Shown here piece after piece: positions 1 through 9,412 of a stretch of 64,000 bases of DNA. The DNA is from Variovorax paradoxus (GTDB taxonomy: Bacteria; Pseudomonadota; Gammaproteobacteria; Burkholderiales; Burkholderiaceae_C). The position numbers and the translations under genes are program-made. Location of the stretch: positions 7,071,001-7,135,000 of the forward strand of contig NZ_CP045644.1 of NCBI RefSeq assembly GCF_009498455.1. Reading direction: 5' to 3'. The notes below the pieces were generated by a model that was not told where the DNA came from, did no database searches, and was given only the letters and a program-made list of their open reading frames with translations. The number at the start of each line of letters is the position of its first letter. Positions within the stretch are counted from its first letter, which is position 1.

Positions 1-1
1 G

Positions 2-283
2 CTCGCCAAGGTGCCCGAGATGCAGGGCCCCGAAGACGTGCCGCTGCGCATCCTTCTGCCGGCCTTCGTCATCAGCGAGCTGAAGACCGCGTTCCAGATC
101 GGCTTCACCATCTTCATTCCGTTTCTCATCATCGACCTCGTGGTGGCGAGCGTGCTGATGTCGATGGGCATGATGATGGTGCCGCCCGCGTCCATCGCGC
201 TGCCCTTCAAGCTGATGCTGTTCGTGCTGGCCGACGGCTGGCAGCTGCTCATCGGCGCGCTCTCGCAGAGCTTTTACTTATGA
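2..283 (+). CDS. fliP: FliP, flagellar export gate protein (C-terminal part)
   Basis: The C-terminal 93 residues of FliP; the 5' part lies outside the window. FliP forms the core of the flagellar type III export gate in the inner membrane with FliQ and FliR. Two features are typical of the family: the segment after [16 protein letters not shown], and the last hydrophobic helices with the [10 protein letters not shown] stretch. The stop codon overlaps the fliQ start (ATGA), so the genes are translationally coupled. Identity is secure from this conserved C-terminus and the fliQ-fliR context; the true start cannot be seen. Confidence 0.95.
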   Translation, partial: LAKVPEMQGPEDVPLRILLPAFVISELKTAFQIGFTIFIPFLIIDLVVASVLMSMGMMMVPPASIALPFKLMLFVLADGWQLLIGALSQSFYL

Positions 284-549
284 CGCCCGAATCCGTCATG
301 ACCATGGGCCACCGGGCCATGGAAATCTCGCTGCTGCTGGGCGCGCCGCTCCTGCTGGTGGCGCTGGTGATCGGCCTGGTGGTCAGCATCTTCCAGGCGG
401 CCACGCAGATCAACGAGGCCACGCTGTCCTTCATTCCCAAGCTGCTCGCCGTGTTCGCGACGCTGGTCATCGCCGGGCCGTGGATGCTCGACCGCATGCT
501 CGACTACATGCGCGCCCTGTTCGCCAGCATCCCGCAGATGCTGGCGTGA
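280..549 (+). CDS. fliQ: FliQ, flagellar export gate protein
   Basis: An 89-residue protein with two long hydrophobic helices (about residues 15-40 and 50-75), the usual FliQ size and topology. The motif [17 protein letters not shown] is a FliQ hallmark. It packs around FliP/FliR in the export gate. The ATG overlaps the fliP stop, and its own TGA overlaps the GTG start of fliR, so three gate subunits are made from one tightly coupled message. No unusual features. Confidence 0.96.
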   Translation: MTPESVMTMGHRAMEISLLLGAPLLLVALVIGLVVSIFQAATQINEATLSFIPKLLAVFATLVIAGPWMLDRMLDYMRALFASIPQMLA

Positions 550-1343
550 CGCCCTCGGTTTTCTCCGTCACCTCGGGGCAGCTCGAGGCCTGGATGGTGG
601 CCTTTCTCTGGCCCTTCGTGCGCATGCTGGCCATGGTCTCCACGGCACCGGTGTTCGGCGAGCCCTGGGCGACGCGGCAGCTGAAAGTCGGCATCGCCGC
701 CGTGCTGGCCATCGTGATCTCGCCCACCATCGGCCCGTTGCCGGCCGTGCCCGTGGTGTCGGCAGGCGGCTTCTGGATCATCGTGCAGCAGGTACTGATC
801 GGCGCCGCCATGGGCTTCTCGATGCGCCTCATCTTCACGGCCGTGCTGGCCGCGGGCGAGTACATCGGCCTGCAGATGGGCTTGTCGTTTGCGTCGTTTT
901 TCGACCCCATGAGCCACGGCAGCACGATGGTGGTGTCGCGGCTGCTGAACATGCTGGCGATGCTGATCTTCATGGCGCTCGACGGCCACCTGCTCATGCT
1001 GGAAGCGCTGGCCGCGAGCTTTCACACACTGCCCATTGCCAACGCCCCGCTGGCGGCCGGCGGCTGGATGTTTCTGGTACTGGCCGCCGGCGACATCTTC
1101 GCGACCGGCCTGCTGCTGGCGCTGCCGCTGATCACCGCGCTGCTCACCCTCAACCTCGCCATGGGCATCCTGAACCGCGCCTCGCCGCAGTTCAGCATCT
1201 TCGCGGTGGGATTTCCGCTGACGCTGCTGGCGGGGCTGGTGATGCTGCAGTTGCTGATGCCGCACCTGGCGGCGTTCCTGGAGCCGCGGTTTGCGGAGGC
1301 GCTGGCGAACATGCTGCGGTTGACGCAGGGACTGCGGCCTTGA
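546..1343 (+). CDS. fliR: FliR, flagellar export gate protein
   Basis: A 265-residue membrane protein of the FliR/SctT family, with several hydrophobic segments across its whole length. The start is taken as GTG at 546, overlapping the fliQ stop (GTGA); an upstream in-frame GTG at 480 would run deep into fliQ and is less likely. The stretch EYIGLQMGLSFASFFDP and the C-terminal helices fit FliR. FliR is the last gate subunit and ends this operon; the next gene is on the opposite strand and convergent. FlhB and the rest of the fli genes are not in the window. Confidence 0.95.
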   Translation: MTPSVFSVTSGQLEAWMVAFLWPFVRMLAMVSTAPVFGEPWATRQLKVGIAAVLAIVISPTIGPLPAVPVVSAGGFWIIVQQVLIGAAMGFSMRLIFTAVLAAGEYIGLQMGLSFASFFDPMSHGSTMVVSRLLNMLAMLIFMALDGHLLMLEALAASFHTLPIANAPLAAGGWMFLVLAAGDIFATGLLLALPLITALLTLNLAMGILNRASPQFSIFAVGFPLTLLAGLVMLQLLMPHLAAFLEPRFAEALANMLRLTQGLRP

Positions 1344-1507
1344 GGGCTGGACGCCTGCTTCCGGCTGTTCCGCCATTTCGAAGAACGGCAGTTTCTTTTT
1401 GAGGCTGAAGCCGCTCTGGGACCCGCTGCAGATATTTGGCTTCCCCGGAAGCAGACGTCTGTGAGGCAACCACCGGCTTGCGGGTGTTTATCCTCCCGAT
1501 TCAGGCG

Positions 1508-1939
1508 TCAGGTTTCACTGAGGTAGCCCCTCTCCACCTGCTGTTGCTGATTCTCGAAGATGGCCATGGCAGTCTTCATTCGCATGAAGCCGAACTTCCT
1601 GTAGAAAGGTTCTTTGCCGGGGACCGCATACAAGATGATCTTCTTGTGACCGCATGACATTTCCACCAGCTCGCTGACAACCTGCTTGCCAAGGCCTGTG
1701 CCCTGATGGCTCGGCAATACCGCAATGTCGCAGATGTACGAGCAGTCTCCACCATCGGCAAGCGCACGCCCCGCCGCCACGAGCTTCGCATGCTCGTAGA
1801 CAAAACACTTGAACATGCTGTTCGAGAAAACCTTTTGCAGATGAAGCGGCTTCTTCTCGCCCAGTGGGGCGGCGCGATACAGGGCAGAAAGTTCTTCCCA
1901 GTCGATTCCATCGGTGGCGTGTTTCCATTCGAGTGTCAC
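1508..1939 (-). CDS. GNAT-family N-acetyltransferase
   Basis: A protein of about 143 residues with a GNAT fold. The acetyl-CoA binding motif A is seen as VLPSHQGTGLGKQVV, and the C-terminal FYRKFGF matches motif B. The start is GTG at 1939, because GGAG lies 8 bases upstream; an in-frame GTG at 1987 would add 16 residues of low complexity. The acceptor is unknown. It converges on fliR and has no link to flagella. The 164 bases between them contain no gene I can support and no clear terminator. The neighbour upstream on the same strand (DUF1579-like) is about 96 bases away, so co-transcription is possible but unproven. Confidence 0.8.
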   Translation of the reverse strand: MTLEWKHATDGIDWEELSALYRAAPLGEKKPLHLQKVFSNSMFKCFVYEHAKLVAAGRALADGGDCSYICDIAVLPSHQGTGLGKQVVSELVEMSCGHKKIILYAVPGKEPFYRKFGFMRMKTAMAIFENQQQQVERGYLSET

Positions 1940-2035
1940 TTGGGGCTCCGATGTCGGGTTGTGGCCGGCTGTAGCGGGTCGAGACACCGTCGCGAAGGCC
2001 AGCAGCAGGCATGTGGCGCTCCGGGGAGCGGTCGT

Positions 2036-2548
2036 TCAAGTCCCACGCGAGGGCGGCACACGGCGGTAGTTCACTTCAACAGCCAGAGCCTCGTCGCCAG
2101 CGGGACTGATGTTGTACATGCGCAGGTCGAGCGTGTCGTCGTCGGGTTGTTCGATGGTCGTGCGCCAGCCCCAGCGCGAGCCGCCTTGTCCGTCGCCGTA
2201 GCTGCCCAGCATCGACAGGCGCGGGTCGCCGCTGGCGCCGGTGCTGAACATGAGCGACGTGCCGGTGCCAAAGCTCTCGGCCCAGGCCGATTCGTAGCGG
2301 CGCTCGTCCAGGTGGTGGGCGATCAGTGCCACACCTTCCATCGGCTCGCCGCCGCAGTGGCCCGTGTATTCATGCAACAGCACGCGGCCGCCCAGCAGCA
2401 CGCGGATGCTGCCGCGCTGCACCGATTCGTCGGCCGGCGCGCCGGGCTCGAACCAGAGGCGAAATCGGCCCTCCCACTGGCCCGCCATGCGCGCCAACTG
2501 CGCGTGCACACCTTCAGCCAGCGATGCTTCGAATTCCTTGCGACCCAT
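2036..2548 (-). CDS. DUF1579-like protein of unknown function
   Basis: 170 residues. The start is ATG at 2548, preceded by AAGGAAA at proper spacing; the open frame continues upstream to 2845 but overlaps kdsA. The pattern of an N-terminal helix, then GQWEG, a GGRVLLHEYTG strand and YESAWAESFGTGTSLMFS, fits the DUF1579 group of lipocalin-like beta-barrel proteins, which have no assigned reaction. No signal peptide or membrane segment is visible, so it is probably cytoplasmic. It is divergent from kdsA, with about 150 bases between the two starts. The family call rests on motif pattern only. Confidence 0.65.
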   Translation of the reverse strand: MGRKEFEASLAEGVHAQLARMAGQWEGRFRLWFEPGAPADESVQRGSIRVLLGGRVLLHEYTGHCGGEPMEGVALIAHHLDERRYESAWAESFGTGTSLMFSTGASGDPRLSMLGSYGDGQGGSRWGWRTTIEQPDDDTLDLRMYNISPAGDEALAVEVNYRRVPPSRGT

Positions 2549-2570
2549 GGGCTTTCCTTCAAGGCAGTGA

Positions 2571-3551
<981 letters not shown>

Positions 3552-3622
3552 ACGCCTGACGCTGTTTCCGGCGTCGCGGTATGCGGCGTTTTTCTCGATG
3601 CTGCAAGGCATCCCGACCCGAT

Positions 3623-4288
3623 TCAACGTGCGGGGCGTGCGGCCAGCTGGCGGTCCAGCGCTTCGCGCGCCCTGCGGGCCGTCCCCGCGTCGACGCGGTC
3701 TGCAAGAACCTGGGTCAGCTGGTTCAGTTGGGCTGGGGTGATGCCCACGTTCATGCTGATGCCCATGTGGGACTGGAGCTGCGACTCGGCACCCGCAAGC
3801 GCCGACAGCATCCCGACCGTCGCCAGCTCGCGACTCGGCCAGTCGAGGTTGTCTCGCTCGAACACATCGCCGAAGAGATGCGTCTTCAGGTACTCGTCGA
3901 TGGCCGGCGCGAACTCGAACAACGCGCCCTTGACGGGCTGCCCGACGAGCTTCGTCTGGTTGGCCGCGCCGGCTGCCCGCAGTGCGGCGCCCGTCGGAAT
4001 GGGGCGCGAGGGCAGTTGCCCCTGCGCGTCCTGGACACCGCGCTGCTTGCGGACTTGCACGACCTTCATCAGTTCGCCCAGCGCATTGAGGCTGCGCGGA
4101 AATCCCGCATAGGCGTACACCTGCAGCAGGATCTCTTTCGCATCGTTCACCGAGAGGCCTGCGTCGAGTCCCTGTTCGAGCGCGGTGTTCAGGCGGGCGA
4201 TGTCGCCCGCCGCTGCGAACGCCGCAATGGGAATGATGGATTGCTGGCGCTGCGACAGTGTCCCGGATGCGGTGCGCGTGGCGTTCAT
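3623..4288 (-). CDS. Carboxymuconolactone decarboxylase-like protein (body; signal peptide in another frame)
   Basis: 221 residues with two alpha-helical CMD/AhpD-like repeats. One is around residues 48-80 (VNDAKEILLQVYAYAGFPRSL); the other is around residues 150-200 (SRELATVGMLSALAGAESQL). There is no CxxC, so it is not an AhpD-type peroxidase; the reaction is unknown. ATG 4288 has AGGAG upstream. Homologues as I remember them carry an export signal. Here a signal-peptide-like sequence lies directly upstream but in another reading frame (4285-4404), so the protein may be mis-localised or the gene frameshifted. It lies downstream of a truncated cupin gene, in a locus that looks decayed. Confidence 0.75.
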   Translation of the reverse strand: MNATRTASGTLSQRQQSIIPIAAFAAAGDIARLNTALEQGLDAGLSVNDAKEILLQVYAYAGFPRSLNALGELMKVVQVRKQRGVQDAQGQLPSRPIPTGAALRAAGAANQTKLVGQPVKGALFEFAPAIDEYLKTHLFGDVFERDNLDWPSRELATVGMLSALAGAESQLQSHMGISMNVGITPAQLNQLTQVLADRVDAGTARRAREALDRQLAARPAR

Positions 4289-4404
4289 GTTCGTGGCTCC
4301 TGGGACCCGGTGCCGGCATGGCACGAGGCGGCGGCGAGGGACAGGGCGAAGGCCAAAGCCAACGCGCCGCCCTTCCCCTGCCTAGCGTTGGTTGTATTGC
4401 GCAT
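4285..4404 (-). pseudogene. Detached signal-peptide ORF upstream of the CMD-like gene
   Basis: A 39-codon frame beginning at ATG 4404, inside the 3' end of the cupin gene. It encodes a textbook secretion signal (GGALALAFALSLAAASCHA) and then a short tail ending at a TGA that overlaps the CMD ATG (ATGA). Its last residues run straight into the CMD start if one base is shifted. I read it as the original leader of the CMD-like protein, separated by a frameshift. A separate tiny coupled leader peptide is the alternative. The shift could be real or a sequence error. Confidence 0.5.
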
Positions 4405-4660
4405 CGGTGACCTTCTCCATCCATTCGACGTTCTTTCCGCCCACGGTGCCGGTGACGGCCAGGTGGACCAGTGCCGTGAAGGGCGCGGCGCCGTGCCAGT
4501 GCTTGACGCCCGGAGGACACCAGACGACATCGCCGGGGCGGATCTCCTGCACGGGCTTGCCCCACTCCTGCGTCAGTCCGAGACCCGACTGGACCACCAG
4601 GCGCTGTCCCGCCGGATGGGTGTGCCACGCGGAGCGGGCGCCGGGCTCGACGGTGCTGTG
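4382..4660 (-). pseudogene. Cupin-domain protein, N-terminus deleted
   Basis: The readable cupin part begins near [15 protein letters not shown] (the HxH metal motif) and continues through [19 protein letters not shown] and the C-terminal [12 protein letters not shown]. It is a small quercetinase/YhhW-unlike single cupin of the kind often paired with CMD-like proteins. Upstream of about 4650 the frame stays open to ATG 4699, but those residues ([11 protein letters not shown]) are merely antisense to a LysR fragment. About 30-45 N-terminal residues and the promoter are therefore missing. A metal-site cupin fold may still form if translated from 4699, but it has no obvious promoter of its own. 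Confidence 0.7.
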
Positions 4661-5243
4661 GCCCCGGCTCTTGCCGTTGCTCAAGCAGTATCCGGACATC
4701 GAGGTGGAGTTCAGCGTCGACTACGGCTTCACCGACATCGCAGCCGAACGCTTCGATGCCGGCGTGCGGGTGGGCAACCGTGTCGACAAGGACATGGTGG
4801 CGGTGCCGATCGCGCCGGCATTGAGGATGGCGGTGGCGGCTTCACCCGACTATCTTGCGGGCAAGTCCGTTCCCCGCAAGCCCGAAGACCTGACCGCACA
4901 CCGCTGCGTGAACCTGCGGCTTCCCACGCACGGCGGGCTGTACGCCTGGGACTTCGAGAAGGGAAAGAAGCAGGTCAGTGTGCGGGTGCAAGGCCAGACG
5001 GTATTCAACAACACCTTCCTGATGCTGCGCGCGGCACTGGACGGCATGGGCTTCGCCTACGTGCCTTTCGACATCATGGAACAGCACATCCAGGAGCGGC
5101 GGCTGGTTCCGGTGCTGCAGGACTGGTGGCCGACCTTCCCGGGCTATCACCTGTACTACGCCAACCGCCGCCATCTGTCCCCCGCGCTCGCGCTGGTCAT
5201 CGAAGCGCTGCGATACCGGGCGCCACCGCCCCGGCGCGCTTAG
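4647..5243 (+). pseudogene. LysR-type regulator fragment (effector domain only)
   Basis: This frame matches the effector-binding half of the intact LysR at 8193-9101. [32 protein letters not shown] and the C-terminal FPGYHLYYANRRH all have close counterparts there. Homology starts abruptly at about 4650; roughly the first 112 residues, including the whole helix-turn-helix, are gone. Any product would not bind DNA by the usual mode. It lies head-to-head with the truncated cupin, as expected if one deletion removed a divergent promoter region and both gene starts. Its stop overlaps the stop of the convergent gene at 5240. Confidence 0.85.
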
Positions 5244-5680
5244 GGCTTGGAGAACCCGATCCGCGCGCTGCCGCCGCCGAGTGCCCGTGCCAGGCCAGAG
5301 GCGTCGTCCACGCGGCCGAGACGGGTGTACGCGTAGGGCGAGTCGAAGGTCTTGTAGAAGACGACCAGGGTTCGCGGCCCGTACAGCATCAGGTCGCCGC
5401 TTCTGATCGTGCCAGGACGGATCTCGCTCGTCGGCAGCGATCGCGGCAACGCCGCATGCTTCTCGTTGTTGTGGAGGTCCGGCATGTCGATCGAGAGCGG
5501 CAGCATCGCGGCGAAGGCGCGGGCTGCCTCGGTGTCGGCCAGGGTGATGGCGAAGCGGCGTTCGCCGACGGTCATCCACATGCGTGATTCCTCCGTTTGA
5601 ACAGGGGCCGCGGGAGCGGCGTCGCACGCCCCGAGCACGAACAGGCCGCACCACAGGGCGATCCCATGCCATCGGCTCAT
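5240..5680 (-). CDS. Cyclophilin-like fold protein, secreted lipoprotein candidate
   Basis: 146 residues. The first 20 form a signal sequence with LGAC, a plausible lipobox (Cys at about residue 18). The rest resembles the small cyclophilin-like (cyclophil_like/DUF3830-type) proteins: MTVGERRFAITLADTEAARAF, then RSGDLMLYGPRTLVVFYKTF and LGRVDD near the end. ATG 5680 overlaps the stop of the MFS gene (ATGA), so it is translated with the transporter. These proteins often travel with hydrolases and transporters; no activity is established for this subgroup. I place it in the periplasm or at the membrane. Confidence 0.65.
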   Translation of the reverse strand: MSRWHGIALWCGLFVLGACDAAPAAPVQTEESRMWMTVGERRFAITLADTEAARAFAAMLPLSIDMPDLHNNEKHAALPRSLPTSEIRPGTIRSGDLMLYGPRTLVVFYKTFDSPYAYTRLGRVDDASGLARALGGGSARIGFSKP

Positions 5681-6891
5681 GCCGGTTGCCGCGCTTGCGA
5701 ACGCGCAGTCAGCCAGGCGAGGAAGGCCCCCAGCAGCAGCACGGCGGCGCTCGCGACGAAGGTGCTCCGGTAGCCTGTCGCATCGAACAGCAGACCTCCC
5801 ACGGTCGACCCCATCGCGATGGCCAACTGGATCACCGCCACCATCAGCCCACCGCCGGCTTCGGCGTTGTGCGGCATGGCATCGGCGATCCAGCTCCACC
5901 AGCCGACTGGAGCGGCCGTCGCCAGCAGGCCCCACACGCCCAGCAGCGCCACGATGGCCGGGACCCGCGCGCCGAAGGCAATGAGCGTCACCGCGATCAC
6001 CGCCATCAGGATCGGGATGGTGATCAGCGTCTTGTACAGGCCGCGCTTGAGCACGGCGCCGATCAGTGCCGTGCCGACAAACCCCGCCGCGCCGATCACG
6101 AGCAGGATGAGCGACAGCGTCGACACGTTCGCGTGCGTCACCGTTTCGAGGAACGGCCGCACGTAAGTGAACAACGCGAACTGGCCCATGAAGAAGGCGC
6201 CGCATGCCGCCATGCCCAAGGCGACGGAGCGGCGCTTCAGCACCTTGAACACATGGCCCGAACCCGGAGCGCCGCCCTGAACCCTCATGGCCGGCAGGCT
6301 GATCCACTGCCAGACCCCGGCGATCACCGCCACCGGAACCAGGCAGAAGAAGGCACCACGCCAGCCCATGACCGAACCGAGATAGCTGCCCAGTGGCGCG
6401 GCGATCACCGTGGCCAGCGCATTGCCGCCGTTGAAGATGGCCAGGGCGCGCGGCACCTCGCGGGGCGGCACCAGTCGCATCGCCGTGGCGGCCGACATGG
6501 ACCAGAAGCCACCGATGACCACGCCAATGAGCGCACGCCCCCCCATGTAGACCGGATAGCTCGGCGCCCACGCGACCACCGCACCGGAGACAGCCATCAG
6601 GGCGGTCAATCCCAGCAGCAAGGTCTTGCGGTTCATGCCACCTGCGAGTGTCGATATCGAGAGACTGGTCAGCACTGCGAATGCACCGGAGATCGCGATG
6701 CCCTGCCCGGCCATGCCCTGGCTGACATGGAGATCGGCCGCGATCGGCGTCAGCAGGCTGACGGGCATGAACTCGGAGGCGATCAATGCGAACACGCACA
6801 GCGACATCGCGAACACGCCGCTCCAGTTCGCGACCGTCGCGCCCTTAGCGAGACTTTTCCCGTCCACGGCCTCGGACAGCTGTACGGTCAC
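5677..6891 (-). CDS. MFS transporter, drug:H+ antiporter-1 (AraJ/YdhP-like)
   Basis: 404 residues with 12 predicted hydrophobic segments. The N-terminal part carries SEFMPVSLLTPIAADLHVSQG and the GGRALIGVVIGGFWS region typical of the DHA1 arabinose-efflux/AraJ-like exporters. The start is GTG 6891, overlapping the hydrolase stop (TGA within GTGA); the frame is open to 6999, but that would run into the hydrolase. It is the middle gene of a three-gene operon (hydrolase, transporter, cyclophilin-like). The substrate cannot be told from sequence. Confidence 0.85.
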   Translation of the reverse strand: MTVQLSEAVDGKSLAKGATVANWSGVFAMSLCVFALIASEFMPVSLLTPIAADLHVSQGMAGQGIAISGAFAVLTSLSISTLAGGMNRKTLLLGLTALMAVSGAVVAWAPSYPVYMGGRALIGVVIGGFWSMSAATAMRLVPPREVPRALAIFNGGNALATVIAAPLGSYLGSVMGWRGAFFCLVPVAVIAGVWQWISLPAMRVQGGAPGSGHVFKVLKRRSVALGMAACGAFFMGQFALFTYVRPFLETVTHANVSTLSLILLVIGAAGFVGTALIGAVLKRGLYKTLITIPILMAVIAVTLIAFGARVPAIVALLGVWGLLATAAPVGWWSWIADAMPHNAEAGGGLMVAVIQLAIAMGSTVGGLLFDATGYRSTFVASAAVLLLGAFLAWLTARSQARQPA

Positions 6892-8030
6892 AACGCCACC
6901 GTCTGCGCCAGATGCCGGCCGAAGAACGCGGTCAGCTTGTCCCATGGAATGAGGTTCACGCGGTCGTAGAGATCGACGTGGCCGGCGCCCCGCACCCACA
7001 CCAGCTCCTTCGGTTCGGCGGCGCGCCGGTAAGCGTCCTCGCTGAACTCCTTGGAATGCGCTTGGTCGCCGCTGATGAACAGCAGCGGACGCGGCGAAAT
7101 CGTCTCGATGTCATTGAACGGATAGAAGTTCATGAACTTGACGTTGCTGGCGACCGTCGGCTTCGTGGTCCTTTGGGGCGATGCGCCAGCAGGCGTGAAC
7201 TCGCCGCGCGGCGTGCGGTAGAAATCGTAGAACTCGCGCTGTATCGGATGCGTGTCTGCCGTCAGCGCCAGATCGGTGCCGCCCGCGACAGCGATTTCGC
7301 CGCCCTGGAACTCCACATAGCGCTGCTCGGCGGCCGCGGCGATGCCGGCCTTGCGCTGCGCCAGCGTCTGTGATTTCTGGAGCGCATGGCGGTTGACGGC
7401 GCCCATGTCGTACATGCTCACCGTGGCAATCGCCTTCATGCGCGGATCGATCTTGGCCGCACTGATCACGAAGCTGCCACTGCCGCAGATGCCGATCGCG
7501 CCGATGCGGTGCCGGTCCACGAAGGACTGTGTCCCCAAAAAATCGACCGCCGCGCTGAACGCTTCGGCATACATCTCCGGCGACACGAGGTTGCGAGGCC
7601 CGTCGCTCTCGCCCCAGCCCGGCAGATCGATGGCGAGCGTGACGAAGCCCTGTTCGGCCATCTTGGTCGCGTAGAGGTTCGCGCTTTGCTCCTTCACGGC
7701 CCCCATCGGATGGCTCACAACGAGCGCCGGGTGGGCCTTGCTGCGGTCGAAGGTCTTGGGAACGAAGAGGTTGCCCACCACGTTCATCTGGTACTGGTTC
7801 TTGAAGGTGACCTTCTGCAGCGTCACCTTGTCGCTCTTGTAGAAGTTGTCTGCGCCGTTGGACACACTGGGGCTCGCTTTCATGTTCGCCGCAAACGCGG
7901 CATGGCCGGTGACCGACATGAGGCCCAGCGCCGCGGCGCCAGTGCCCGCTTGCCTCAGGAATTCGCGCCGCTCGAACGCAGGGCTGCGCGTGGTTTCTGC
8001 GGCGTGTTCCGGGTTGAAGGCGTTGCTCAT
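6888..8030 (-). CDS. Alpha/beta hydrolase with Tat signal
   Basis: 380 residues. The N-terminus has a twin-arginine motif (ERREFLRQAG, about residues 19-28) followed by a hydrophobic stretch ending AAFAAN, so export by Tat is likely. The mature part is a dienelactone-hydrolase/YcjY-like alpha/beta hydrolase. Visible features are ALVVSHPMGAVKEQ (oxyanion region), the nucleophile elbow GICGSGSFV (Ser within G-x-G-S-G) and GAGHVDLYDR with the catalytic His near the C-terminus. The substrate is unknown. It is the first gene of the operon, divergent from lysR at 8193, which probably controls it. Confidence 0.82.
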   Translation of the reverse strand: MSNAFNPEHAAETTRSPAFERREFLRQAGTGAAALGLMSVTGHAAFAANMKASPSVSNGADNFYKSDKVTLQKVTFKNQYQMNVVGNLFVPKTFDRSKAHPALVVSHPMGAVKEQSANLYATKMAEQGFVTLAIDLPGWGESDGPRNLVSPEMYAEAFSAAVDFLGTQSFVDRHRIGAIGICGSGSFVISAAKIDPRMKAIATVSMYDMGAVNRHALQKSQTLAQRKAGIAAAAEQRYVEFQGGEIAVAGGTDLALTADTHPIQREFYDFYRTPRGEFTPAGASPQRTTKPTVASNVKFMNFYPFNDIETISPRPLLFISGDQAHSKEFSEDAYRRAAEPKELVWVRGAGHVDLYDRVNLIPWDKLTAFFGRHLAQTVAL

Positions 8031-8141
8031 TGCTCGATCTGCTTTGGTGAGGGGGCGGAATCGGCGGCCAGGGAGGCCGCCGGCGGGATCTCTTGCCCTG
8101 AATGTTCGGCCCCGGCAGTCGATCTGACTAGCTAATGAATT

Positions 8142-8158
8142 CTTAAAAGCTATATAAG
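8142..8158. promoter_or_regulatory. Candidate LysR operator between hydrolase operon and lysR
   Basis: CTTA-N9-TAAG, an AT-rich dyad in the 162-base divergent region, fits the general form of LysR-type binding sites near a regulated promoter. It is surrounded by the only AT-rich DNA of the interval. No footprint is known; assignment is by position and symmetry. Confidence 0.35.
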
Positions 8159-8192
8159 TCAGGCTAATCAATCCAGATGGGAGACTGCCCCC

Positions 8193-9101
8193 ATGGTCAA
8201 ACGCAATCTGAACGATCTCCTGTACTTCGTGACGGTGGCGCGCGAAGGCAGCTTCACGCGCGCCGCCTCGCTGCTGGGCGTCACGCAATCGGCCCTCAGC
8301 CAAGCCATCAGCGGCCTGGAGGCGCGGCTGGAGATCCGGCTGCTCACGCGCACTACGCGCAGCGTGTCGCCCACGGCCGCCGGAGAACGGCTGCTGAACG
8401 CCATCGGCCATCGCTTCGACGAGATCGACGCCGAACTGGACGAGCTGACGCAAATGCGCGACAAGCCGGCGGGCACGGTGCGCATCACGTGCGGCGAACA
8501 CATCCTTCGCACCACGCTGCTTCCCAAGCTCACGCCCCTGTTGCGCGACTACCCCGACATCAAGGTCGAGTTCGACGTCAACTACGGATTCCGCGACATC
8601 GTGGCCGACCGCTTCGACGCGGGCGTGCGTCTGGGCGACACCATCGACAAGGACATGATCGCGGTGCCGATCGGGCCGCAATTGCGCATGGCGGTGGCGG
8701 CCTCCCCTGCCTACTTCAAGGCCCATGCGCCGCCGAAGACGCCACGCGATCTGCTCACGCACAACTGCATCAACATGCGCATGCAGACCGCGGGAGGACT
8801 GTGGGTCTGGGACTTCGAGCGACGCGGCAAACCGTTGAACGTGCGGGTCGATGGGCAGCTCACCTTCAACACCTCGCCCAGCATGGTGGATGCCGCGTTG
8901 GCCGGGCTGGGCATCGCCTTCCTGCCCGAAGAGGAGTTCGCACCGCACCTCGACAAGGGTCAACTGGTGCGCGTGCTGGAAGAGTGGTGCCCTCCATTCC
9001 CTGGCTACTACCTGTACTACCCGAGCCGGCGACAGCCCTCGCACGCGTTCTCGCTGGTGCTCAACGCGCTGCGCTTCTCGCCTCCACGCGCAGGCGGCTA
9101 G
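8193..9101 (+). CDS. LysR-family transcriptional regulator
   Basis: 302 residues, full length. The N-terminal winged helix-turn-helix (about residues 1-60) carries AREGSFTRAASLLGVTQSALSQAI. The effector domain runs from about residue 90 to the end. It is divergent from the hydrolase-MFS-cyclophilin operon, the usual layout for a LysR and its target. Its effector domain is the closest relative in this window of the truncated regulator at 4647-5243, so two paralogous regulators once flanked this operon. The inducer is unknown. Confidence 0.92.
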   Translation: MVKRNLNDLLYFVTVAREGSFTRAASLLGVTQSALSQAISGLEARLEIRLLTRTTRSVSPTAAGERLLNAIGHRFDEIDAELDELTQMRDKPAGTVRITCGEHILRTTLLPKLTPLLRDYPDIKVEFDVNYGFRDIVADRFDAGVRLGDTIDKDMIAVPIGPQLRMAVAASPAYFKAHAPPKTPRDLLTHNCINMRMQTAGGLWVWDFERRGKPLNVRVDGQLTFNTSPSMVDAALAGLGIAFLPEEEFAPHLDKGQLVRVLEEWCPPFPGYYLYYPSRRQPSHAFSLVLNALRFSPPRAGG

Positions 9102-9159
9102 TCAACGGCAAGGGTGGGTGGAGAGGTTGACCTGGAGCGCCTGAACAAGACGCTGCGGC

Positions 9160-9412
9160 TCAGGCGGCCTTCTGCTTTTTCTGCGCAGGCCTGGGCGCCT
9201 CGCTGCGCGCCAGCCACAGTCCGCTCGCGATGATCAACGCGCCGCCGCCCAGCGTCCCCGCGCACGAAGAGCACGAGCATCGTCATGTTCAGCGCGGTGC
9301 GCAGCAGGTGCAAAGGCCAACGCAGCCGACGGTTGAAAACGCCGGCGGCCTCGATGTACAGGCACACCAACGGCAGCGCCGTGAGGCCGCGCAGGGTTCC
9401 GGTCGGGTGCAT
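9160..9412 (-). pseudogene. Small membrane protein gene interrupted by a frameshift
   Basis: From ATG 9412 the frame reads RGLTALPLVCLYIEAAG, then LNMTMLVLFVRG, and breaks at a run of four C (9256-9259 on the plus strand). Removing one base joins it to TLGGGALIIASGLWLAR ending in KKQKAA at a stop at 9160. The repaired product has 83 residues, with two or three hydrophobic helices and a basic tail, a coherent small inner-membrane protein. I do not recognise a family. The break may be a true mutation or an error in the homopolymer. Confidence 0.5.

Noticed and set aside
1344..1507. Terminator between fliR and the acetyltransferase
   Set aside because: Only a 6-base stem (GCTTCC-CC-GGAAGC) without a T-run.
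5240..6799. A 519-codon frame that ends with the cyclophilin-like gene
   Set aside because: Only the last 146 codons are real; the rest is an alternate frame of the MFS gene.
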